Below, one piece after another: positions 1-7,341 of a stretch of 37,904 nucleotides of DNA (position 1 is the first letter of the stretch; each line of letters opens with the position of its first letter). Source of the stretch: Sedimenticola sp. (GTDB lineage: Bacteria; Pseudomonadota; Gammaproteobacteria; Chromatiales; Chromatiaceae); NCBI GenBank assembly GCA_030619405.1, contig JAUXBK010000002.1, positions 1-37,904 of the forward strand. The letters are read 5' to 3'. The notes under the pieces are model-generated. The model had not been told where the DNA came from, ran no database searches, and saw only the letters and a list, made by a program, of their open reading frames with translations. A program made the position numbers and the translations under genes.

Positions 1-12
1 GCAGCCCTGCCA

Positions 13-1725
13 ATGCGCCAGAAAACAGGGACAACCGATACCGGGCAGCAACAGCTGCTGGAGCACTACCTGGTCAAGCTGCGGCAGCGCTTCAAGTCCC
101 AGGTCAATCGTATGACCGGTGGCGGAATGGCGCAGCTGCTGGGTGAACGCCCGAACGGCAGCGACCTGAGCTTTCTGCTCAGTTATCTCCATGCCTTCCA
201 CTGGTTGCGCCACAATGTACCGGAACGGTATCGCCCCCCCCTGCTGGCCGCCTTCAAGGGCTCTTCCAGGGCCTTCCTGATGGCGTTGCTCGAGCGCTCC
301 AGAAGCGGTGAGGAGTTCGTGCGCGGCTACATCGATCACTGGCTGGCAGCCCCGGCAGGGGGCCCAATTCAGCGGGAGCAGCTGCTGCGCCTGCTGCAGG
401 CCAGAAACGGCAGCCGTGAGAGAGTGACGGCGGACGTTCTGGAGATCTGGGAGGGTTTCGGGCTGTTTTCCCGTCCCGATGCGGTGGCCTACAAGGAGAT
501 CGCCCGGAGCGAACGGGACCGGTATGGCGAGATGCTGGGCGAGCCCGATCGTGAGCGCCTGGCGCTGGTGGACTCACTCCCGGACACCGGGCAGGAGAAC
601 GCCCGCTTCGATAAACTGGGCCTGATACCCGCCATGGGCTGCCCCCAGACATGCCGCCACTGCATGTTCATCTGGCGCCCGCTGATGCGGGATGCGGAAG
701 ACCCGGAAAAACTCTACCGGCTGGTGGATGCCCACACCCGAAGCGTGCTGTTCACCGGAGGGGATCTGACCCGCCACATGCAACACTTCTATCGGGCGAT
801 CGGGTCGATGCAGCATGTCCGTAACTTTGCGATCCTGTTGAATGGTGATTTCGCCACCTCCCCGAAAGAGACCGGGGAGGTGATTCACTCCATGCTGAAG
901 GCCTTGAAGAGTCGCCCCTCGAACTGGCCCCAGGCCCACATTCTGCTGCAGATCAGCTTCGACGAGTTCCACCAGGAGGTGGTCGTCGACCGGCACGGGA
1001 AACTGAGAGAGCGGATCCCGGTGGCAAAGATCGCCCATATCGTGGAGGCCGTGCCCCAGCACCCGGAGATCCAGCTGGCCCTCCTGCACAAACAGAACCA
1101 CCTGAACTTCTCCATGGAGCTGTTCCAGAAAGGGGTATTCGGGCGACTGACCCGGGAACTGGGCCGCCGGGGCCATCAGATCCAGATCCTCTCCACCGCG
1201 CCCTCGGCCCGGCACAAGGGCAACCCGGCCAGGCCCGGGCAGAGCGGCCCGCTGATCAAGGATGCCAGCTTCATCCTGACCCGTTACCCGGACAACCCGG
1301 TGCTGTTGACCAGTTCCACCATCGATGCCTACGGCCGGGCCGAGCTGCTGGAAGCGGGGGAAGCGGTCAGCGAGAAGACGTTTCTGGCTGAGGTGCTGAC
1401 AAACGGGGCTCCACCGGGCGAGGCCTTCGACACCGATCTGATGTTCTGGTTCAATGGCTGGGTGACGCTCTTTTCCGCCGTTCACATCTGCCTGGGCAAT
1501 GTACATACGGAGGGGGCGGATATCCTGTTCGAGCGGCACCGCAAAGACCCGCTGACTCGGGCGCTGCACGGTTTCGACCGCAGGCTGCTGGAGTACTACA
1601 GTGAGATACGCGCGGATCTGCAGCAACGGATCGAGAAGGCAACCGGCCCGCACCACCTGTTCCACATGCTGACCGAAGAGGGAGACGTCAGACTGCACAT
1701 GACCCGGCGATTGATCAAAACATGA
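13..1725 (+). CDS. Radical SAM domain protein, function unknown
   Basis: The protein (570 residues from this ATG) carries a CxxxCxxC radical SAM cluster motif at about C210, C214 and C217 (GCPQTCRHCMF). It is followed by a glycine-rich FTGGD stretch near residue 247, as expected for the SAM-binding part of the barrel. The first ~200 residues are helical-looking and match no family I recognise, and I see no SPASM-type cysteine cluster. The frame is open to the left edge of the window, so the true start may lie upstream; no clear ribosome site precedes this ATG. The stop overlaps the next start (ATGA), so it is probably translationally coupled to the small membrane peptide and the XpaC-like gene. 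The substrate cannot be deduced. The radical SAM assignment is firm; the role is unknown. Confidence 0.75.
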   Translation: MRQKTGTTDTGQQQLLEHYLVKLRQRFKSQVNRMTGGGMAQLLGERPNGSDLSFLLSYLHAFHWLRHNVPERYRPPLLAAFKGSSRAFLMALLERSRSGEEFVRGYIDHWLAAPAGGPIQREQLLRLLQARNGSRERVTADVLEIWEGFGLFSRPDAVAYKEIARSERDRYGEMLGEPDRERLALVDSLPDTGQENARFDKLGLIPAMGCPQTCRHCMFIWRPLMRDAEDPEKLYRLVDAHTRSVLFTGGDLTRHMQHFYRAIGSMQHVRNFAILLNGDFATSPKETGEVIHSMLKALKSRPSNWPQAHILLQISFDEFHQEVVVDRHGKLRERIPVAKIAHIVEAVPQHPEIQLALLHKQNHLNFSMELFQKGVFGRLTRELGRRGHQIQILSTAPSARHKGNPARPGQSGPLIKDASFILTRYPDNPVLLTSSTIDAYGRAELLEAGEAVSEKTFLAEVLTNGAPPGEAFDTDLMFWFNGWVTLFSAVHICLGNVHTEGADILFERHRKDPLTRALHGFDRRLLEYYSEIRADLQQRIEKATGPHHLFHMLTEEGDVRLHMTRRLIKT

Positions 1726-1826
1726 CCATACCCAAGCCACTGCGTAAACTCACCGGCATGCTGCTGCTGCTCTCCACCGCGGGGCTGATCCCCTGGGTGG
1801 CCCTGTTCCGCACCCTGTTCGGCTGA
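1722..1826 (+). CDS. 34-residue single-pass membrane peptide
   Basis: A short ORF starts with an ATG overlapping the radical SAM stop (ATGA) and ends 4 bases before the ATG of the XpaC-like gene. The peptide has a basic N-terminus (residues 1-9 include K5, R8 and K9) and one hydrophobic helix from about residue 12 to 30. It has no cysteine. The tight fit between two coupled genes is the main argument that it is translated. It could be a small membrane subunit or regulator of the cluster, or, less likely, a substrate of the radical SAM protein. No family is recognised. Confidence 0.5.
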   Translation: MTIPKPLRKLTGMLLLLSTAGLIPWVALFRTLFG

Positions 1827-1830
1827 CCCC

Positions 1831-2673
1831 ATGTCCAACGCCAAACGCTACAACCCCCAACTCGAAAAGATCTCGGGCAAGGTCCGGGGTATCGGACTCT
1901 ACCTGCTGCCGCTGCCGCTGGCTCTGATGACAATCGCCGCCCTGTGGCAAGGTGATTTTTCCGGCGTGCTCATGGGAGCGCTCGAGTTCAGCCTGTTCAC
2001 ACTGGCCGCCATCGTCGCCCGCCACGGCTTCCGCCTGGAGCAGGAGTATACCCGGCGCAGGATAGCCCGGGCGCCGAGACCGCCCTGGAAGAGCCTGGCG
2101 GCAACCACCCTGGGCATCGCCACCGGCATCACCGCCTGGTTCAGCGGTGGCTATGGCATCGGCAGCAGCGCCCTGTTCGGGATCGGCGCATTCATCAGTT
2201 TCCATCTTCTCTATGGCCTCGACCCGCGCCGGGACAAGAGCGGCAATGTCTCACTGGGGGTCACCACCAAAGAGGTGGTCGAGATGCTGGACAAGGCAGA
2301 GGTAAAACTGGCTGCACTGGAGCAGGCGGCCGCCCGGATCCATGAGCCGGACTACGTCCGGTCGCTGCGGCGCATCGTGGCGAACACCCGGACCATCGTC
2401 GAGGGAATAGAGAAAGACCCGGCCGACCTCGCCCGCAGCCGGAAATTCCTCAACACCCACCTCGCGGGGATACTACGGGTCACCAACAGCTATCTCCGGG
2501 TCCAGGATGGCGAGCCCGGCGATGAACTGAAACAGGGTTTTGGCACTCTATTGAATGATTTCGAGCGGACGGTACAGGACCATCAGGCCGAACTGCTGGA
2601 GAACGACCGCTTCGATCTGGATGTGCAGATCAAGGTGCTCGAGACACAGTTGAACAAAGAAGGCATCTATTAA
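1831..2673 (+). CDS. xpaC: XpaC-like membrane protein (5-bromo-4-chloroindolyl phosphate hydrolysis family)
   Basis: The protein has 280 residues. There are hydrophobic segments near residues 21-40 and 45-63 and a longer one near 88-132, followed by a soluble, helical C-terminal half (about 140-280) rich in charged residues. This arrangement and the neighbouring TelA gene fit the XpaC family, whose Bacillus member sits beside the TelA homologue yaaN. The family name comes from an indirect phenotype; the biochemical role is not established. It probably acts in the inner membrane with TelA. The start is 4 bases after the small peptide gene, so it probably shares its transcript. A 194-bp repeat element separates it from telA. 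Confidence 0.75.
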   Translation: MSNAKRYNPQLEKISGKVRGIGLYLLPLPLALMTIAALWQGDFSGVLMGALEFSLFTLAAIVARHGFRLEQEYTRRRIARAPRPPWKSLAATTLGIATGITAWFSGGYGIGSSALFGIGAFISFHLLYGLDPRRDKSGNVSLGVTTKEVVEMLDKAEVKLAALEQAAARIHEPDYVRSLRRIVANTRTIVEGIEKDPADLARSRKFLNTHLAGILRVTNSYLRVQDGEPGDELKQGFGTLLNDFERTVQDHQAELLENDRFDLDVQIKVLETQLNKEGIY

Positions 2674-2675
2674 AG

Positions 2676-2869
2676 GAGGCTCTTGCAAAATTCTTAAATC
2701 CCCTCTCCCTTGAGGGAGACGACTGCAGGGATAATGCAGGAGGTAGAGTAACGAAGGGAGCAGTTACCGAGGGCCAGGGTGAGGGTGATTAAAATCAAAC
2801 TGTTATCTTTTTCGATCCCCTCACCCCAACCCTCTCCCGGGGGGAGAGGGGGTATTTTGCAAGAACCTC
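2676..2869. repeat. Inverted-repeat element between xpaC and telA
   Basis: The ends GAGGCTCTTGCAAAAT and its near-exact complement (15 of 16) at 2854-2869 bound a 194-bp element. Inside are a CCCTCTCCC/GGGAGAGG arm near each end and a central GC-rich palindromic piece containing AATGCAGGAGGTAGAG at 2738-2753. It starts 3 bases after the xpaC stop and ends about 20 bases before the telA start, just before the telA ribosome site. It may act as a hairpin attenuating the operon. A related right end occurs alone at 24597-24635. Confidence 0.7.
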
Positions 2870-2888
2870 ATAAGGGAGGAGAGAGTCC

Positions 2889-4094
2889 ATGAGTGAAGAG
2901 AAAAGCGCAGCGACGCCAGGCGCAAGCAGCGATACCCGCGCCCAGGCCGGCCATCAGGTGATCGCCAACAGCAAGGCGCCCGGGCCGATCGAGAGCCGGA
3001 TGGTGGTCTACAAAGAGGCGCCACCCACGGCCAGGGTAGAACTGGATGCCATCATCACCGAGATCGACATGGATGACCGCACATCTATCATCTTCTTTGG
3101 CTCCAAGACCCAGGAGAAGATGAGCCAGGTCTCCGAAAGCATGCTGGAGGGGGTGAAGAACAAAGATCTTGGCACCGTTGGTAACTCGCTCAACGACATG
3201 ATCACGGCTATCCGGGGATTCGACGTCGACTCCCTGATGGAAAAACCGGGCTTCTTCGAGCGTCTGTTCAGCAAGGCGGAGCCCATCGCCCGCTTCATCG
3301 GTAAGTATGAAGAGGTGCGCGGCCAGATCGATGCCATCATCGACCAGCTCAATGACCACAAGACCACGCTGCTGACCGATATCGTCTCCCTGGAGAAGCT
3401 GTACGATGCCAACATCGACTATTTTCACCGGCTGGAGCTGTACATCTCCGCGGGCGCCGAAAAACTCCAGCGGCTGGATGAAGAAGAGATCCCAAAACTG
3501 GCCGAAGCGGCCGCTGCCGAGAAGGAGAACATGCTCGATGCCCAGCAGTTGCGTGATCTGCGCAGCGCCCGGGACGATCTGGAGCGCCGGGTTCACGACC
3601 TGCGCCTGACCCGCCAGGTGGCCATGCAGAGCCTGCCGAGCATCCGCCTGGTTCAGGAGAACGACAAAGGCCTCATCACCAAGATCAACTCCACCCTGGT
3701 CAACACAGTGCCCCTGTGGAAAAACCAGCTGGCCCAGGCGGTCACCATCTTCCGCTCCGGACGGGCGGCGGACACCCTGAAGCGCTCCACCGATCTGACC
3801 AACGATCTGCTGGAGGCCAACGCCGAAAACCTGAAGCAGGCCAACGTCCAGGTGAGGACCCAGATGGAGCGTGGTGTGTTCGATATCCAGTCGGTCAAGC
3901 GGGCCAACGATCTCCTGATCGAGACCATCAACGAGAGCCTGCAGATCGCAGATGAAGGCAAACGCTCCCGTGCCGCCGCGCAGAAAGAGCTGCAGACGAT
4001 GGAGAATGAGCTGCGGGAGGCCCTGATTGCCGCCAAGGCCCAAAGCGAAAAGCTCCCGGCGGTGAACAAAAACAGAAACGGCGGAGAGCACTGA
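2889..4094 (+). CDS. telA: TelA/KlaA family toxic anion resistance protein
   Basis: The 401-residue protein matches the TelA family (PF05816) over most of its length: a mostly helical, coiled-coil-rich cytoplasmic protein. Its characteristic segments include FFGSKTQEKMSQVSESML (about 71-88) and LPSIRLVQENDKGLITKINS (about 249-268). The family is tied to tellurite and other envelope stress and is often encoded beside XpaC, as here; the mechanism is unknown. A strong ribosome site (GGAGGAGAG) precedes the ATG. The stop overlaps the start of the SPFH gene (TGATG), so the two are coupled. I infer a complex or pathway with the XpaC-like and SPFH proteins. Confidence 0.88.
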   Translation: MSEEKSAATPGASSDTRAQAGHQVIANSKAPGPIESRMVVYKEAPPTARVELDAIITEIDMDDRTSIIFFGSKTQEKMSQVSESMLEGVKNKDLGTVGNSLNDMITAIRGFDVDSLMEKPGFFERLFSKAEPIARFIGKYEEVRGQIDAIIDQLNDHKTTLLTDIVSLEKLYDANIDYFHRLELYISAGAEKLQRLDEEEIPKLAEAAAAEKENMLDAQQLRDLRSARDDLERRVHDLRLTRQVAMQSLPSIRLVQENDKGLITKINSTLVNTVPLWKNQLAQAVTIFRSGRAADTLKRSTDLTNDLLEANAENLKQANVQVRTQMERGVFDIQSVKRANDLLIETINESLQIADEGKRSRAAAQKELQTMENELREALIAAKAQSEKLPAVNKNRNGGEH

Positions 4095-5182
4095 TGGGGC
4101 TGTTCGGCAAACTGTTCGGCGAATTCATCGATGTCATCGAATGGCTCGATGACAGCAGCGATACCATGATCTATCGTTTCGAGCGCTATAACAACGAGAT
4201 CAAATATGGCGCCAAGCTGACGGTTCGCGCGTCCCAGAATGCGGTTTTCGTCAACGAAGGAGAGGTGGCTGATGTGCTGACCCCCGGCATGTACGAGCTG
4301 GAGACCAGGAACCTGCCCATCCTCTCCACCCTGCAGCACTGGGATCACGGCTTCCAGAGCCCGTTCAAGGCAGAGGTCTATTTCTGCAATATGGTGCGCT
4401 TCACCAACCTCAAGTGGGGCACCCGAAACCCGCTGATGCTGCGCGGCCAGGAGTTCGGCGCCGTCAGACTGCGGGCGTTCGGGACCTATGTCGTCCGCAT
4501 CAATGACCCCCGGGTCTTTATTCAGGAGATAACCGGCACCGACGGCCTCTTCACCATCGATGAGATCAGCGACCAGCTGCGCAACCTGATCACCTCCCGT
4601 TTCGCCAACATCATCGGCCAGTCGAGTATCCCGGTACTGGACCTGGCGGCCAACTACGATCAGCTCGGCGGCTTTCTCACGGAACGTATCGCGCCGGAGT
4701 TCAAGGCCTACGGCCTGGAACTCACCAAGATGCTGATCGAGAACATATCGTTGCCCCCGGAGGTGGCGGCGGCCCTCGACAAGCGCACCAGCATGGGCAT
4801 GATCGGAAATCTGGACAAGTATCTGAAGTACCAGACGGCCGAAGCGATGGGCAACGGTGGTGAGGGCGGCAGTACCATGTCTGACGCCATGGGAATGGGA
4901 GTCGGGATGGCAATGGCGGGCAAGATGGCAGAGAGCATGCGTAGTAGCGCTGCCACACCGCCGCCCATGCCACAGCAACTCGCCTATCACGTCGCGATCG
5001 AGGGTGAAGCCCGCGGGCCGTTCGGTTCCAGCGAACTGAAGCAACTGATCCGTGAAGGCAAACTCACCGGCCGCTCCCTGGTCTGGACCGATGGCATGAG
5101 CAACTGGCTGGCGGCCGACGGGGTCGAGGCGCTCCGCCCCCTGCTGCCAACCGCCGCGCCACCACCACTGCCACCCAAGTGA
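4094..5182 (+). CDS. SPFH-domain protein with C-terminal GYF_2 domain
   Basis: The protein has 362 residues. Residues about 30-240 resemble the YdjI/virion-core-like SPFH (band 7) group: a beta-rich start, MYELETRNLPI, then a helical part ending LPPEVAAALDKR. A glycine/methionine-rich linker (about 255-290) leads to a GYF_2 (DUF4339) domain at about 298-347, recognisable by ARGPFGSSELKQLIREGKL and the WTDGMSNW signature. There is no signal peptide or membrane helix, so it probably assembles on the inner face of the membrane. It is translationally coupled to telA. Such proteins recur beside TelA/PspA-type stress genes and zinc-ribbon partners. The GYF_2 domain probably recruits a partner. Confidence 0.85.
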   Translation: MGLFGKLFGEFIDVIEWLDDSSDTMIYRFERYNNEIKYGAKLTVRASQNAVFVNEGEVADVLTPGMYELETRNLPILSTLQHWDHGFQSPFKAEVYFCNMVRFTNLKWGTRNPLMLRGQEFGAVRLRAFGTYVVRINDPRVFIQEITGTDGLFTIDEISDQLRNLITSRFANIIGQSSIPVLDLAANYDQLGGFLTERIAPEFKAYGLELTKMLIENISLPPEVAAALDKRTSMGMIGNLDKYLKYQTAEAMGNGGEGGSTMSDAMGMGVGMAMAGKMAESMRSSAATPPPMPQQLAYHVAIEGEARGPFGSSELKQLIREGKLTGRSLVWTDGMSNWLAADGVEALRPLLPTAAPPPLPPK

Positions 5183-5268
5183 TGGGGTGATATGAAAAAT
5201 TGGCCGCGGATTCACGCGGATAAGACACGGATGTTGGTACGGCTTTGATACACGCCGGCGGCTGAAAT

Positions 5269-5559
5269 CATATCATTACCCATATCTCGGTCAGAAAAAA
5301 GGTTCTCACACGAAGTCACGAAGACACGGAGAAGAAGAGATGAATGAGAATAAAATCGGAGATATTACCGTGAACTGTGCCGTAAAGGTTCCAATGCAAT
5401 TCGGCCCAGGTCTGCTGAAGAGTGACAATGAGGTCCTGATGAAAGACGGTATCTTCCGTATCGTAAACGGCAAACTGGAATGTCCGCTTTTTTCTTCTCT
5501 GTGTCTCCGTGCCTCCGTGTGAGGCAATTCTTTCGGGTCGAGCTATGGGTAACGGTATG
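5269..5559. mobile_element. Inner IR cassette with GxxExxY relic
   Basis: The arms at 5269-5339 and 5487-5559 are imperfect inverted repeats of about 70 bp. Both run from TTACCCATA through CTCACACG to the GACAC-GGAGAAGAA block. This repeat type often flanks GxxExxY genes. The unit sits inside cassette A and holds its own GxxExxY remnant, so it represents a later insertion into an older cassette. Confidence 0.6.
5340..5522 (+). pseudogene. Internally deleted GxxExxY protein remnant
   Basis: The first ~27 codons match the start of GxxExxY proteins (MNENKIGDITVNCAVKV, then FGPGLL). They are joined directly to a sequence like the family's extreme C-terminus (EVLMKDGIFRIVNG). About 70-80 residues normally lying between, including the GxxExxY motif and the PD-(D/E)XK catalytic residues, are missing. 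The frame then runs through the right repeat arm. The family (PF13366) belongs to the PD-(D/E)XK nuclease superfamily. This copy cannot be active. Confidence 0.7.
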
Positions 5560-5685
5560 AGCTGGAATGGGACCGAACCTTCCATCAGCAACTGCACCCG
5601 GAAAACAGCGTTCAAGGTGCGTGCGTCAATAAATCAATCCGCATTTGATCCGCGTTGATCCGCGGCTGAAAATCTATATTATCCC

Positions 5686-6855
5686 GTGAACGATGACCTG
5701 ACGGAGATTTCACCGGAAATCCCACCAACGCTACAGAAGGCCACCTTCCCCTGTGCCCGTTGTGGAGCGACGCTGCATTTCGTTCCCGGCGAAGGCGAGC
5801 TTGAATGCCCCTGGTGCGGATACCAGTCCGTGATCGAGGATTCCGGGGAGCGCATTCTCGAATATGACCTGCAGGAGGCGGTTGGCGCCCTGCAGAAGGC
5901 CGAGCGGGCAGAACCTGACAGCGAGGCCATCGTCCATTGCGACACCTGCGGTGCCGAGTTTCGCCTGGAAGTCAACGTCCACTCCGGGGAGTGCCCCTTC
6001 TGTGGCAGCCCAGTGGTCACCGCCAGCGATCAGTTCCGGCTGTTCAAACCACGTTCACTGCTGCCCTTCCGCATCGGCCGGGAACAGGCGAGAGCGGCGT
6101 TTCAGGGGTGGATCGGCAACCTCTGGTTCGCCCCCGGCGCCGTTGCCCGATACGCCCGTGAAGAGGGCAAACTGACCGGCATCTACCTGCCCTACTGGAC
6201 CTACGACAGCCAGACCGTGACCCGCTACCAGGGAGAGCGGGGCACCACCTACTATGTGCGGGTCCAGGTGCCCGTGGTCGTCAACGGCCGGCGGACCATG
6301 CAGACCCGCCGTGTCCCCCGGGTTCGCTGGCGGAGTGTCAGCGGTGTGGTGAAACGCCACTTCGACGATGTGCTGATCGGTGCCACGACCACCCTGCCGC
6401 GGGCGATCACCGACCGGCTGCAACCCTGGGACCTGGGGAACCTGGTGCCCTACAGCGAAGAGTACCTCAGCGGCTTTCGCAGCGAGGTGTATCAGATCAA
6501 GGTAGACGAGGGGTTCGAGCAGGCGCGACTGGTGATGGACAGCACCATCCGCAACGATGTCAGGCGCGACATCGGCGGTGATCACCAGCGGATCACGCGC
6601 CTGCACACCAGCCACAGCCAGATGACTTTCAAACACCTGCTGCTGCCGGTATGGGCAGCCGCATTCCGCTACCGGGGCAAGAGTTACCGCTTCGTCATCA
6701 ACGGCAGGACCGGCAAGGTGCAGGGCGAGCGACCCTATAGCTGGATAAAGATCGGGCTGGCCATCATTGCTGGCCTCCTGGTCGCTGCCGGTGTGATCTG
6801 GGCCTTGAACGAATACGGGGTTCTCCAGCAGACGAGCTACGGATCCTTTCCATAA
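5686..6855 (+). CDS. Double zinc-ribbon protein with C-terminal membrane anchor (YdjG-like)
   Basis: The protein has 389 residues from a GTG start. Two zinc ribbons are visible: C23-x2-C26 with C41-x2-C44, and C85-x2-C88 with C103-x2-C106. A beta-rich soluble region follows (about 110-345), including the YLPYWTYDSQT stretch, then one membrane helix at about 358-378. This layout fits the zinc-ribbon proteins annotated as YdjG-like or mislabelled as primosomal proteins, encoded with SPFH/virion-core proteins. It probably partners the upstream SPFH-GYF protein at the membrane. Cassette A separates it from that gene. The GTG lies about 20 bases past the cassette end with no good ribosome site, so the insertion may have replaced its original leader. 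Confidence 0.75.
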   Translation: MNDDLTEISPEIPPTLQKATFPCARCGATLHFVPGEGELECPWCGYQSVIEDSGERILEYDLQEAVGALQKAERAEPDSEAIVHCDTCGAEFRLEVNVHSGECPFCGSPVVTASDQFRLFKPRSLLPFRIGREQARAAFQGWIGNLWFAPGAVARYAREEGKLTGIYLPYWTYDSQTVTRYQGERGTTYYVRVQVPVVVNGRRTMQTRRVPRVRWRSVSGVVKRHFDDVLIGATTTLPRAITDRLQPWDLGNLVPYSEEYLSGFRSEVYQIKVDEGFEQARLVMDSTIRNDVRRDIGGDHQRITRLHTSHSQMTFKHLLLPVWAAAFRYRGKSYRFVINGRTGKVQGERPYSWIKIGLAIIAGLLVAAGVIWALNEYGVLQQTSYGSFP

Positions 6856-6947
6856 GCAGCACCATCTTCAATCTATCCGTATCCGTTCACGGGATAAAAA
6901 GATATTCAGCCGCGGATTGACGCGGATTACACACGGATTGATTTATT

Positions 6948-7144
6948 GTAACTTCTCACTCTCCCGGGGCAGTTTCGTAGGGGGGATAAGGCGCGCCCAC
7001 AGACCTCCTCTCTTGCTCCCCTCTCATGCGCGCCGCATCCACCAATGGCCCGCCCGCATGCCGCAATGCTCAGGATGAATGGTGGATGCGCTAAGCTTAT
7101 CCCCCCTACAAAGTCCAGGTTGCCCCGACTTATTGAGAAGTTAC
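6948..7144. mobile_element. GTAAC-ended small element, copy 1
   Basis: The 197-bp unit starts GTAACTTCTCA and ends with the complement TTGAGAAGTTAC. Its interior is a long palindrome with GGGGGGATAAG and CTTATCCCCCC arms. It is flanked by GATTTATT (6940-6947) and GATTTAAT (7145-7152), a 7-of-8 target duplication. It inserted near the 3' end of the GxxExxY relic of cassette B. GTAA termini with 8-bp duplications resemble those of the IS66 family, but no transposase is present. Confidence 0.75.
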
Positions 7145-7149
7145 GATTT

Positions 7150-7255
7150 AATAACACAAGCTTCTTGAACGCTACTTTATTCGGCGCCGAAGTTGATTAG
7201 CAGCTCGATCTCCGCCCCGATTAGCCTCCAACTCGCTGCACAAATGTGCCTTCGT
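7150..7255 (-). pseudogene. GxxExxY gene 3' fragment (cassette B)
   Basis: On the minus strand the sequence reads, with one frame change, as AHLCSELEANRG and then AEIELLINFGAE followed by a stop. This matches the C-terminal part of GxxExxY proteins (typically AQLLNYLKATG...GLLINFG). Only the last third of a gene is recognisable and it is frameshifted, so it is a relic. Confidence 0.6.
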
Positions 7256-7341
7256 GTATCTAAGCCATAACAAAATCCGTGTGTAATCCGCGTCAATCCG
7301 CGGCTGAATGCCTATTATGATCCCGTGCACGGATACGATAT

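Larger units (their letters stand above)
5204..5665. mobile_element. IR cassette A (GxxExxY cassette, nested)
   Basis: The ends at 5204-5232 and 5637-5665 are imperfect inverted copies beginning CCGCGGATT, the same end found at 6907, 23227 and 26883. Just inside the right end (about 5600-5636) lies a relic of a GxxExxY gene 3' end, similar to those in cassettes B and C. The interior is occupied by a second, different inverted-repeat cassette at 5269-5559. The whole unit fills the gap between the SPFH gene and the zinc-ribbon gene. No transposase is present, so this is a non-autonomous mobile unit by inference. Confidence 0.65.
6907..7306. mobile_element. IR cassette B with perfect 33-bp ends
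   Basis: The ends at 6907-6939 and 7274-7306 are perfect inverted repeats of 33 bp. Between them are a GTAAC-ended element (6948-7144) and a decayed GxxExxY 3' region on the minus strand (about 7150-7255). The unit fills the gap between the zinc-ribbon gene and nhaA. Perfect conservation of the ends suggests recent movement or gene conversion. Confidence 0.75.

Noticed and set aside
574-1740. 388-codon minus-strand frame opposite the radical SAM gene
   Set aside because: Antisense shadow; the plus strand holds the CxxxCxxC motif and an overlapping downstream start.
1722-1826. Firm call of the 34-residue peptide as a RiPP precursor
   Set aside because: No cysteine, no leader/core layout or maturation partners beyond one radical SAM protein of unknown subclass; kept only as a possibility.
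2868-5215. Long minus-strand frames opposite telA and the SPFH gene
   Set aside because: They mirror the coding strand's third-position GC, resemble no family, and conflict with well-supported genes.
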